Assembly: GCA_023313575.1 (NCBI GenBank)
Contig: JAJTTP010000006.1
Location: forward strand, 2,542,001-2,606,000
Direction of reading: 5' to 3'
DNA: 64,000 nucleotides
Origin: Eutypella sp. D-1
Lineage: Eukaryota; Ascomycota; Sordariomycetes; Xylariales; Diatrypaceae
How positions within the stretch are numbered: position 1 is the first letter of the stretch; the number at the start of each line of letters is the position of its first letter. This document shows positions 50,949 through 62,174 of this stretch, one piece after another. The translations under genes and the position numbers were made by a program. The notes beneath the pieces are model-generated. The model had not been told where the DNA came from and did not search any database. It saw only the letters and a list, made by a program, of their open reading frames with translations.

Positions 50949-52671
50949 ATGTACAGCGAAGAAACAAGCCGAGTGGTAAAATCAGTATCAATGGGGACAT
51001 ATTCTGGAATAGAATTGCATCGTCCGTCGGCTCTTCCAGACACTCCTCCCCCGGAACTTGTGAGCCCGAGTTCCTCTACCTATTCCTCCAGCGTTTCCGA
51101 AGCCCGGCCGTGGAGCACAGTAGCGCCCATATCACCTCCGATGTCTAGCTATGACCCCAGCACAAACACTGGGATGCCAACCACGACGGCCGCGGGGAAG
51201 GAGTCGGCGGTAGAGGAGAGCCATGCACGGAGTGTTTCTAACAGTGCTCCTCGACAACAACTTCCGTCTCTTAGCAGCTTGTTCGGACCGCCGAGCCAGA
51301 TGCGCCCCCGGAACCAGTATTCTCCTCTATCAGAGCGATCCGGCCCGGCCTTGGGACCGCACTCCCCTTTCGACAGACCACATTCTGCATCCGCCCACTC
51401 TGACAGGGCCTACTCATCAAACTCTTACTTCCCCGCCCTGTCCCCGTCAACTCAGCCGCGAACAGTCTACGAACCGAAACTCGAGCGTGAAAGGCTATCC
51501 GTGCCTTCCCGGACCCACCAGTTTCCAGGACCTTTGTCACCCCCCACTCGCGACTTCGAATCAGGCTCCTATGGTTTCCGGGTTGAGTCTGTTTCAAGCG
51601 GGAGGTGGTCCCAATCAAGTCGGTCGGAGACTCGGGGGTCGGATTACACTCTGAGTAACCAGGAGCCGACTCGCCCATTCAGGCCTGTGGCAGATCGGGC
51701 CCCGCTTCCAGCCCTGGGCCAAAGTTTCAGTTTCGAATCGAGTTTGGGTGCTAGGGAACAGGGCCAGCACCGTCCACTATCGAATCAGTCCCAGGCTCCT
51801 GCGTCAGTGTCATCCGAGGCGGCTCCAGTCAAGGACGGATTAGGACCCAAGATCTGGACGGGTACTCACTTTCTGCCTCGTTTCTTACGGCAGGCCGAGG
51901 TACCAGGCGAAGGGATGTGCTATTTCTACGACGACGGGACTCACTGCAAGGCCGTCATTGACGGAGAGCAAGTTAACGCCCACTGGGGCGTCACCAAGGC
52001 TGGGAAGCCGAGGAAGCGTCTGGCCATCGTAAGTCTTAATATTCTTTGGCGAAAGACCCCTCTAGGAGGTATTATACTAATACCGGGCTATTAGGCCTGT
52101 TTGACTTGTCGTGAAAAGAAGATCAAGTGCGACCCAGATTTCCCCCGCTGCGTCCAATGCGAGAAGTTTGGCAGAGTATGCAAGTTCAAGAACGCGTAAG
52201 TTACAAACGAAGTGCATTTTCCCCTTCAGACGTAGTTAACCTTCCGGCTCTAGTCCCCGTGGAGGTCACAATACCTCGCCGACTCTCGCGCCATCAGAGC
52301 AAGAAAGCTCGAGGCATATGGTACCGCAAGCTAGGATTGGTGAACATAAGAGGCCACGAAGCACTTCGAGTGCGTCATCAGTCTCACCGCGCACGATTTC
52401 GCTCAAGCGGCCCGCCTCGACAGAACTTCTCGCCCCGCCCATGAAGAAGACTAGAGAGCTCTACGACTCATACAATTCTGGTATGAGCCGCCCGCCACCA
52501 TTGGTCAGCGCCCCTGAGGCTACAAGCAGTGGTGTTTCATGGCAGCGCCGCGAACTGCCTCGTCTGCATGAGGACATTTTATGCCGAACCTGGCGAAGCG
52601 ATCCGTACGTTCTCGACGTCACGCCCCTAAAAGCCACCCATCGAGTTCCGACAGTACTAACAGGCTCCTAG
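50949..52671 (+). CDS. Zn2Cys6 regulator, intact 5' part with early stop
   Basis: Exons 50949-52028, 52095-52195 and 52254-52671 join in phase (GTAAGT donors, TTAG/CTAG acceptors) and give 532 residues; an in-frame Met at 50991 (MGTYSGIEL) may be the true start. Residues 1-300 are Ser/Pro-rich and disordered. A conserved lead-in (MCYFYDDGTHCKAVIDGE, VNAHWGVTKAGKPRKR) precedes the binuclear zinc cluster, Cys362-X2-Cys-X6-Cys-X6-Cys-X2-Cys-X6-Cys389, the DNA-binding unit of fungal transcription factors. The region after it (SLKRPAS, HEDILCRTWRSDPYVLD) still looks conserved, then the frame ends abruptly in a dissimilar tail. Coding-like blocks continue downstream in other frames, so the gene appears truncated. 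The target genes are unknown. Confidence 0.75.
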
Positions 52672-53757
52672 GAGACCACATGCCTTATAAGGGGCCTCGA
52701 GATCTACGGTAGTTGATAGGTTACTTAGGTAGTCGCCCTACTACCTGGAATTTACCATCAGATTAGGACGCCATCACTTTACGGCGTATACACCAACATA
52801 CTAGCCTTAGTAGCTGGTGACGAGAAAGCGGCGTTCACGGACTTCCTCAAGGCAGCATTACATCTACAGCGCATACTGTTGGCTCGAGCAAGACGCACGG
52901 ATATTTCCGACAGCGCTATATTGCCGTGCACAGGTCAAACCTGTACGAAGCTGGAGATCGACGACAGGAGGTGAAGCGAGTCTCGCAACATCACTACGAG
53001 ACGAACTCGATGACTCACCCTTCTCGAAACTCGCGCACAACAGGGCATCGCAGTGGATCGATCCAGCCAGCTGCCCCTGACGGGGATCCTAAGCCCCTGC
53101 TCGAGAGCCTAGATAGTCTCTCGGAGATGTATCGAGGTTCGGGAACTTGCGGCCCCGATCTCTGAGAAGGCACTGCAGATGGCAGATGACTACGCGCAGG
53201 GAGTGGTCACTAACTGCATCGCGAAGGAGGTGCTCTGAAAATAGTAAACCCCGGGTGCCGCTAGGGCTACTAAGCCGCCATTATCCGAATCGGGAAGCTG
53301 CAAAGTCGACGCGAGAATGAGAGCCGTGGAACATCGGTGGTGTCCAGCCCCGCCCTACCGGCTTGCTTGATCTTGCTCAAGACGACAGGCGTGGAATCGA
53401 ATCCGGCGAGCGGTTCCACGTGATGGAGACCACCCCCTTTTTGGCAACTCACGCCACTGTCTATGGCCTAAGAGCTATATGTTCAAGAGGAAGCGTCAGA
53501 TCGTGTCTCTTGGTAACCCTCAGGCTGTCCGATTCCTGTATCAATATCCAGTTATTATACTGTGATGAACAGCGTGTACAACAAGTCGGCGCCACGCTTT
53601 ACAAGCCAGAGACAATCCGTTCAGCATAAACCAAACGAGGCAGATGATGCGCGACGGCATACTCATCCTCATTCTTCCAATCCTCGCACAACTGCATTTG
53701 CCAGCGGCAGCACTCAAAAGCAACCTGTTTTTACATCACTATGATTTTTTGCATTGT
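52672..53757 (+). pseudogene. Frame-broken 3' continuation of the Zn2Cys6 gene
   Basis: Coding-like blocks follow the early stop on the same strand. In order they are GDEKAAFTDFL...KLEIDDRR (52816-52974, stop), PLLESLDSLSEMYR (about 53091-53135), then after one extra G at 53136 a shifted frame VRELAAPISEKALQMADDYA to IAKEVL and stop (53137-53238). Further blocks are ILLKTTGVESNP (about 53365-53400), MNSVYNKSAP (from 53562) and MRDGILILILPILAQLHLP...HHYDFLHC (about 53644-53757). These read as the C-terminal half of one protein interrupted by frameshifts and stops, possibly with unrecognised introns. Whether they belong to the zinc-cluster gene or to a second gene is inferred from order and strand only. 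Confidence 0.5.
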
Positions 53758-53759
53758 AC

Positions 53760-56590
53760 CAAAGCATCTGCGTCGGCGTTTCTGATATTACAAATCCCGG
53801 GGGGAAGGGTGTGTTTGCCTCGGCACTTATCCTGGGGGACGAGGTCTGTCTGACATCCACAAGACTTTCCCAGGGGGTCTTGTCTCAGGCATCTCACGGC
53901 CAATTCATTACAGCTTCTTGTTTATCATTATTTTGTTGCCCATTGCATAGGGTTGCAGCCATTCGCGGACCCTCTTTTTCTGCTTCTTGCTTCCTTCCTT
54001 ATTTGTATAATCCGTTGCTATACCCTGTATATTACGATCTCCTTCTTCGATTCTTCTGTACATATTCATGTGTTTCTAAATATATACTTATATATACATA
54101 CATTTTACTGTTACTGTACCTAGAAGGGCCTGTGCAATTACTGGTGGTGACTAAAGGCTGGGCGAGAGGGGACGGTCGTCTTCTGTCTAAGTGCCGGCTG
54201 GGTCTAGACACGGGTTCCCCCCTTTCTGCGACAAGGCAGACAGGAGCTTCCTACTTGGGACATTGAGTCAATTATATCACAACGTTGGAATCCTAAATAA
54301 AACAGACAATTCAGACCAACCCAAGAAATCTTTCACGCTGCGCATAATAACATGACGATTATATTTGTGTATATGCTTTACATGTGACCTATCTGTTAAT
54401 TCCAGACGTGTGCATGATCAACTATAAAGTTGTACAGAGCCAGTCCGGCGTCCTGGTAGCCCATCATTGCACCTAGTATCTGGCATAATGATGACGGCAT
54501 GTGAGGACATATAGATGCCGATACCTGGGTATACTTATGCGTCTATAACCCAAGGGAGGTTGGGGGTGGGTAGCAGCAACGGAGACGCCCAACCAATGCA
54601 CCATACATATACAGGGTAAGGTAGTTAGGTGGTAACGGCCATTCCTACCCACACACACCCTCCATCTCTTGCATATATGGAGTACTGTAACTAGGAGGTA
54701 AGTAGGTAGGTAACTTGGGTCCGTACCGGCCAACCAGAGCGCGGGCACAGCTACAAGGCTTGGTTGGATCCTCCACGGCAGCGTGGCAGCGTCGCACTCA
54801 CCCTCCATCATCGGACCTCAGCTACCTGACCAGCCGACCAACCAGACGCGCCACACGAGAGCGGAGGGAAGTGAACTTTCGGACTGGTAGAGCTGACAGG
54901 TCAGGCAGGACCAGCGGTGGGTGGAGGGATGGGGCTAACTAGGCGCCCCGTGGCATAGCATGGCATGGCAAAGTGTGCACATGGTATGATGGAAATGAGA
55001 TACGGGGACCATGATTGACATTGACTTAACTTGCTCAATAAGACGGATGTAGCTTATACTTACAAGAAGCGTTCCATGTTCGCTCCCCGCGCGCTTCCGT
55101 AGCCATATTTAGGTGGGTGTGCGTGATATTACTAGTATAGTCTTTACGTACCTAGTGAGCATGATCAACGATGAACTAGCCGATGATTACAGTGAGAATT
55201 AGCAGCCTACATATGCATGCGTCTGTTTCTTGCAGGCCCGAAGAAAAGGAAGGCTGGAAGGCTACGCTGCAGAGGCGTGCCGCATGATCGTGGGGCCCGG
55301 TGGCTTTGTTTCGTTTCGTCTCTACTCCCCCCCTCGACTGTCAACGATTGAGGTCCTAGGTTGTTTGTGCTCTGCCACTGACGCTTATATTTATTGATAT
55401 TACACCCATCTTCCTGAGTTGCAGTTACGCATAGTCATTAGACAACTTATAATCATGTGTGTGTATGTCTACCCACCTACCTTCGAGGGTGTTGTGTCTC
55501 CCGTCCCTCCTCTCGTAGACATCAATGTCGCCATCTTGGACCCCGAGCACATCCGCTGGACAATGGCCACACAAGCCATGGCAAGGAGCGGACGGGGTAA
55601 GATGTTCGAAGCTGTGTAACCATGCGTAGTAAGTCGGCTATCGAAGTTGTTCGCCTTGTCAGCGGCGATACGCCACGCCACGCCCCGGGTGTGATGAATC
55701 TCTCCCCTTGTCTTCTCTAATCCCTGTCCAGCCCTGTCCCCGCCCTTCTAGAGTTGTTCTTCTTCTAAGCCGAGCCTTCCATGGTGGCGCGTGGCCACGG
55801 GCAATGACTTCCTATCTCGGGAAGACGGGGGGCTCTGGCGGCTCGGCAGCGTGTTGGTTGGTAGGCCAATAAGACCAGCTCATAAGTTATAACTACGTAA
55901 ATGCGTAGCGTGCATTAAATGCATATGCGCTACCGCAGCAACTGCTTACTTACCACTCTCCTTCTCTAAATCTATATTTGACATGGAAATCAGGTACATA
56001 GGTAAGCAGACTGACAGGTATTTGTTACGGCGCGGTTAGGAGACTAGCTGTAATGCGTTTCCTCCGATATGGTAGACAGGCAATATTGTAAGATGTGGGC
56101 TCGCCTGACCAACCTAGTGACAGTAGCCCATCAACTATATTGATGTAAGCATTCCTGTTGGAGTTTTTAACATCACGGAGTTTCCTTGTTTTAAGTGGCT
56201 TGGGATGTAATCGTGGTGTACGCTTGGGATTTGGTACCTCATCTAGGCCAATGATTCGTGATGTACGACAAGGCATCAATGAGCATAGACAATGCAAAGC
56301 CTTCCTCTTAAATGGAGACAATATCATTGCAGAGGAAGATACATCCGGAGGATTACTGTTCACCTGTCCCTCTATGATCCGGCAAGCTGCCTTGTAATGT
56401 GTCGCTTTGATCCTATTTGACCACCCCATGCGATCAAACTCCCATGGTACTTAAGTGATGCTAGCAGTAAGAGCAGTCCCCGGGCATGAACAAATCATTA
56501 AGTGACTTAAACCAAATTTCCAACAGATACGCAAACTTGGTATGCTTAGCTGCACTATAACCTTGGTCAACGCAATGATGCTCTTATCCC
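53760..56590. other. Intergenic, no supported gene
   Basis: Contains AT-rich tracts (53990-54120), CCTAGG/GTAGGTA words near 54690 and 55140, and scattered short frames such as 54 codons ending near 55618 that read weakly protein-like. No family or exon chain was found. Confidence 0.5.
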
Positions 56591-57504
56591 TCAGCACAGA
56601 AGATCCCAACTCATGGTATATATATTATGATTTGCATTCCTGGTCTCACGACCATCGTGTTCATAAATCTTCACCGCAGGAAGCTCAGCTACGGGATGCT
56701 GAGGAGCTAAAGCATTGGATACAGAGGATAACTTCAGTCTCTTATATCTCATCCAGAGCAACGCAAGTGCGGATAGGGCTGCCGCCAATAATACAGACAG
56801 TACCACGATAGGTGCTATTATCCAACCGCGAAGTTGCGGATCACTGTTCAACGGTGCCGGCTGCGAAGTTGTTGCACAAGGTAGCCCTTGCGTCGCTGGG
56901 GCCAACGGCGGCAAGGTCTGGCTGCTGCTGCTGCTGCTGTCACAACTATTATTCGGCGGCGATGGCGTAGTCCAAGGCCAACTGGCATTTAGGGGACCCA
57001 GTCGATTGGTCCCTTGCTTGTCGTTCAAAACTGCAGATATGAAGCCATGATCAAAATTGAACTGCGCATTGCCTCCGTCGCAGCATTCTGTCTGGCCCGG
57101 CATCACGCAGCAGGCCTTCCTCGGGTCCCTCTGGCAGGTCTCTATCCAGACCATGCCATTGAGAACTCCTGTTTGAGCTCCTTAGTCAATGCTATAGGGT
57201 GATCTGGGAAGGAGTGGGTAGGTAACCAAAGAACTGTCGAAGTGGGGACGTACGAACCATCTTGTAAACACCACGGAGCACAGGCCGGATCCCGGAAGGT
57301 CGGGTCCGTACAGGAGAGTCGGTACATGACATCTGACCAGTCCTGATAGCAGGCGCCGTTGGAGAAACATATGTCGTTGGGCAGACAGCACGCGCTTGCT
57401 CCGCCTTCTCTTATGGCTGTCCCATTGCACGCGAATCCCTTCAAGTCCATCGACTTGTCGGGGTAGTAACACGAGTACTGGCCCTCGATGCCTTCTTGCG
57501 TCAT
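56591..57504 (-). CDS. Cys-rich single-pass membrane protein
   Basis: Two exons, 57504-57258 and 57180-56591, give 278 residues. The join needs a GTTCGT donor and an AAG (or, three bases later, GAG) acceptor; the same unusual donor is used with certainty in the neighbouring HID1 gene. The outer part carries regularly spaced Cys residues (YSCYYPD, FACNGTA, ACCLPNDICFSNGACYQ, LSCTD, ACAPWCLQ, then ETCQRD, ACCVMPGQTECCDGG and QFNFDHGF), a pattern I associate with a large group of uncharacterised fungal surface proteins. A Ser/Pro/Thr linker leads to one strong membrane helix (GWIIAPIVVLSVLLAAALSALALLW) stopped by RYKR, then a short cytosolic tail. No signal peptide is evident at the chosen Met, so an upstream exon is possible. 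Function is unknown. Confidence 0.72.
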
Positions 57505-59034
57505 ATTTTAGTTGATGCGTGTTTTTTTTTTCTTAATCCTCCATAAATACGATTTCTCTCCTATTGAGGACGTTGGAATGGTGTAGTCGCGATATAATGC
57601 CAAAATGAGTAATGATGTGATGGAGCAATGTCGCTTGTGAGAGGAGGGGTGGTCAGGCGGCGACAAGGTCATTGACTACAAACCCTCTTATTTATATGTT
57701 CGGTACTCGTTGCGTATACGGTAAGAATCGAGTATGCTTAGAGAGTGACAGGATGGAATCCGAACCTGAAATCCGAAATTCAACGTTATATCAGTAATTG
57801 CCCCTGCCACCGGTACTGATACTGTGCTGTCCTGTTAGGACCTTGAGGTGGCTGCAGAAGAGTGCCATTCAGGGGGCATAGGTGAGACGTCTCATTATGG
57901 TCGATCTTGAATCGGCCATCGCCAATGGGCGTGTGTAAAAGGGCGCCTCGTATTTAGCTAAATCTGCAGTACCGCTCTCGACGGAGCTTGACCAGACATT
58001 CTGCCTTAGTTATCGCAAGCCGCCATGTCCATGTCCATGCAATCACTACCTACCTACTGCCTTTCGAGACTTGCAGTTATGGCGGTAGGCCAAGGATGCA
58101 GGAGGATTTCGGCGTGAAACTGGTCGCCAGTGGCGAGACCATGGGTAGCCCTTGGCGACTTCCCCCTTTCAGATGCATTATTATACCAGAAAACTCATAT
58201 TCTGGCCTCGACAGAGTCGGCAGCGAGGTGTTGCGAAAGACAGCACGCTCTTCCTGCCTATGCCTGAACTTCGAAACCTACCCATATTCTCTGCGCTAGG
58301 TCCCAAGAACCGTAATTAGTTATTTGTTCCCGGCTCAGCTCGACTCAGTCGCTACGGAGAGCCTCAGTAAGTCGCCATAACTGGAGGCGAGGATGACGTC
58401 TCTCTATCTGTACACGGCTAGTTTTGCGCGCATTCATATCTACGCAGGAAAATCGTATACGCAGCACAGCACAGCACAGCACAGCACAGCACAGAATAGC
58501 AAAGCAGACAACCCTTCGTAACGTCGACAGGGCTCGACCGCCGGGGTGGCGTGGTCCAATTACTGATTCATTATTCCATTAACGATCCTATCAAGTCCGT
58601 CCACGCATATATTCCACATGAGCCACATGCACTGACCGGGTTTCACGTCCGGATGCTCGCTCGCTCACTCGATTATTTTGCTGCTTTTACCTGACTCGCC
58701 GGGTGGGACGGAGTAGGCCATGGTACAGACAGGCCTTGCACCGGCAGCGCGAGGCGGGCGAAGCACCCTCTTTCCGACCGACCAATCCTATCTTGGCCCA
58801 AGCCGTCTCGCCCGCCGCATATTGGGGTGCTTGCAGGACCACTCGTTGCGGGTCGAAATAGCGCCTTATCATCTCATCATTTGTTATCTTTCCCCCGGAC
58901 CTCTCGCGACTATCACTATTATGACTGACATGTGCTGTTTAGGTCACGGGCACACTGTGCCGTAATTGACAATCCATCTTGTTGGATGTCCAGACAGGCT
59001 CCCCGCTCTTTATCGCCCCACCGAAAGGCTTCAA
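57505..59034. other. Intergenic between membrane protein and HID1
   Basis: Upstream region of the Cys-rich gene and downstream region of HID1. It contains a (CAGCA)6 repeat. A 103-codon plus-strand frame at 57988-58299 has some protein-like stretches but no support. Confidence 0.5.
58462..58491. repeat. (CAGCA)6 pentamer repeat
   Basis: Six exact units are followed by a degenerate seventh (CAGAA). Intergenic. Confidence 0.95.
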
Positions 59035-62000
59035 TCATAAATTCCGCGGGGCCGGTGCTGGCGCCGATGGCACCGGACTCGTGGGCCCAGTTAAATTCGG
59101 TGATGCCGGCCCGCTTCCTCCGGGTCCCACGGCGCCCGGCCCGGCGCCCCGCAGATTAATAGATCCGATGCGGGAGACAATGTTGCTGCCGACGGCATCA
59201 ACGGCTCCGCGCGGGGAGGTGAAGGAGGGGCCCTCGGGGGCTGTCTCCTGTACTTTGAATAGCTTGATTGCGGTCCCGTTCCAGATGCCGACGGTGCCGC
59301 GGGCGACCTGCATCTCGGCGGCGAACACGAAGCTCCACACCAGCGACTCGTACCAGCCAAGCGCAAGCGGCGACCACTCGAACGAGTGGACCCGTACTGG
59401 TGAGGGCTCTACGCCTATGAGGTCCGCCTCCTTGATTGCTCGCAACGTCTCCGCGGACGCAGCTGAGGCGCCGTTAGTGTTAGCGTTGTCGGGTGCGGCA
59501 GCGTCAGGTGTACCCTTGGCCGGACCTCGTTGGCGGTTTATCAGTACCGTCAGCTGCTGGATGACGGTGAGAATCGTGTGTAGGGGCAGCTCTGGGAGCC
59601 AGCTCTCGATCCAATGCGTCGATGGCTCGAAGCTGCCCGTCATAGACTGGCCGGCCGCCGAGTGGCTACCCAAGCTCGTAGTGCTATTCTGTCTTGAGAA
59701 AGCTGGAACACCCGCAGGCATCTTGCCCCTCGCCTTTTCTGACATGCCCCTTACCTGCGTCGGCACGGCATCTTCGACATCCGCGACAGAAGAAGCGCGG
59801 GAGGGGTTCTCGCTCGGGCTCGATTGCGCCGGCGTCGGCCTTTCGTCTTGGTCACTGTCATCCTCATCGTCGCCTATGGCAAACGTCGAATCCTCTTCCG
59901 GAACATTGCTCAGCGTTGGCGTCTTCGGCTGCGTCACGGTGGGGCTGCGCAAGCTCTCTACAGAGCTTCGCCTAGAGCTGATGTCAAATGGATCGGACGG
60001 CGCTGCGCCATCCTTTCTCTGACGGTTCCGCCGTTCGATTTCCTCCTGGCCACTCTCGAGGGTAAAACTCCGCAATGCCTCGAATCGTTTCTTATTCTTC
60101 AGAACTGCGTATATGAAGTTCGGATTATCTGGTAACTCATTAGCTATTAGCTCTCTATGATGCTAGTCCGCTTAGACTCACGCTGGTACTTATGTTCGAT
60201 AATGGCGTTCATTGATTCCAAGAGCGACTTGAGGAGATCGTGGTTGCTTTCATTTGCCAATAAGAATGAAGGGGAGGACATGGAGATAAAAAGCTGCATC
60301 AGCTTGGCACTAGACGTCCCACTTATACCCTCTAAGTGTGCAGCACTATTGTTTATTACGGCCAAGAGTGCTGGGTATATGGCTGAGAGCTTGCCTTGGC
60401 TCGTGGAAATGAGGTTGTATATTGACTTTATACATGTGAGCTACGTAATTCTGACGCAAAACTGGGATAAAGGATGCACTCACTTGGATCAGGAAATCTG
60501 CGTACGTCCCTCGAAAGCCCGCTATCCTGATGACGGCAGGGAGTGTGTCCTGACCCTCAAATCTCTTATTAAGATTGACCCCAAGATTCTTCTCGACGCT
60601 TAGTGTCTGTAGCAGGAAAGCACACATGCGTACAACACCTTGCTTCGAGGCGTCGGCCTTATAGGCGGTGGCGTAAAATAGAATGATGATCAGAAAATCG
60701 TGTGCCCTATCTGTATCGATCATGAAGGACCTGAATCTTTTGTTGCACTGTGTTATCTCCCAGAAAAGCATGATCATCTCAGGCGAGAACTTGGTAGAAG
60801 TTTGGGTGCCGGGGATGTAGGAGGTGTTGGCTGAAATTGGCTGGTTCAATATTCTTGTCATGCCATCCACTATGAACTGGAAGTCCTGGGGACGGTGCAG
60901 TCTTCCAAGAAAATGGCGATAGTAGTTTTTAGGGGGCGATCCCGTGGCGGGTTCCGGTATAGGGTATAGAAGAATGACCAGGAGGAATTGTAACGCATAG
61001 GTGACGAGGACCTCCTTGGGATCCTTGAAGACCAGGGTATTGTAGGGGACCCGCCAGCTTGCAGGGTTGTATTTGAGAGTCTGGTAGAGAATCAGTTGTC
61101 AGTAGCTTGTGGGAAAAGGGAAGCGCCGCGACGCGCGCATAAGAGATATCGGGACTTTGATCTCACAGTATTCAGCAGAGAACACAGTACAGATAGCACA
61201 ACCTGCTTATCCGGACACGAGCATATGTACGTTAAGGCTTTCGTCCCCTTGGTTGGCAGTATGTTGGGCGACATGTACATGCTCTGGCTTGTCATGGTCA
61301 AGAGCAATCGCAAGATCTCGCACCGGTTACTCTCGTACTCCTTGGTGGTAGCTACGGCGGCATTGCAGCCGACGCCACTCTGCCAAATGGCGTAGGTAAC
61401 CTTTGGCTTGCCATGAGGCTGTCTCGGGCCAGTTAGGTCAGAGAAGAAGAGCAAGTCAACCAGGGTGTCGATAAGCTCCTCGGCTAAGGGTTTCGCATCC
61501 TCAAACTCGTCGAGAGGTGGTTTCGTGTCCCGCTCTTCCTCCTGAGATTCGTCAAAGAGAACTTCGTTCGCTATAGTTGATCTTCTGGTGCGCTTTCTCC
61601 TGGCGCCCCAGAAGAACTTGTCTTCCCAGGATTGCAGATGATCGGCCTCATACAAGTAAGGCAGGATGCGTGTCAAGATGCGAATGCAGTTTAGGGCGTC
61701 GCGCTCGGGTGCAAGATCGTGATCGGGGAAGGAGGGATGATGCCGTAAGATGAACAGGCGGGAGGTGACAGCGAGGATAAGAGTTTCGAGATTCTCAAGT
61801 GCTCGATCGCGAGTTCGTCGAATATCGGCGGGTGCGAAGAGGCTGAAGACATCCTCGGACGACTCTGGAAGTTCCCAGAACTAGAATGGCATTATTAGTT
61901 AGTATTAGTTAGTATTAGTTGGCATTGGTTGACGTTGGGTCCATCTCCGGAACTTTGGAAGAGTGAAGGATGGAAAAGCATAGGAAATACGAAAAAAAAA

Positions 62001-62174
62001 AAAAGTAAAAAGAGATAGAAAAATACGGGAAAGACACAAGAAGAGAACGAGGAGAAAAAAAAATAAGAGTATACGAACAGATGTCCAATAAGGATCGTCG
62101 GCGGGTATGTGTCGCTCCTCAGATAATCTGAAGATGCCTTTCTTGAAGACTAACTTGGAGTCGCTGGCACCCAT
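59035..62174 (-). CDS. hid1: HID1 family protein (Golgi/secretory trafficking)
   Basis: Five exons, 62174-62079, 61880-61167, 61080-60484, 60425-60182 and 60128-59035, all in phase, give 914 residues. HID1 (Ftp105 in fission yeast) is a peripheral Golgi protein needed for secretory and granule traffic. It opens MGASDSKLVFKKGIFRLSE, with Gly2 and Ser6 fitting an N-myristoylation signal. Next come PADDPYW, FWELPESSEDVFSLF, ALNCIRILTRILPYLYE, WEDKFFWG and LIDTLVDLLFFSDLT. The middle has YNPASWRVPYNT and GKLSAIYPALLAVINN, then KKRFEALRSFTLESGQEE. An acidic Ser/Pro-rich insert follows, then WLPELPLHTILTVIQQL and FEWSPLALGWYESLVWS, and a Gly/Pro-rich end. Intron 1 uses a rare GTTCGT donor and has repeated TACTAAC branch motifs. 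It is divergent from the PQ-loop gene. Confidence 0.94.
61891..61920 (-). repeat. 10-base tandem repeat carrying duplicated branch sites
   Basis: About three copies of TTAGTTAGTA-like units lie inside HID1 intron 1. Read on the coding strand they give the consensus branch sequence TACTAAC twice (61904-61898 and 61914-61908), the branch adenines lying about 17 and 27 bases from the acceptor. Confidence 0.8.

Noticed and set aside
58979..60022. 347-codon plus-strand frame
   Set aside because: Antisense shadow of the last HID1 exon; the minus-strand reading has clear family blocks and in-phase splicing.
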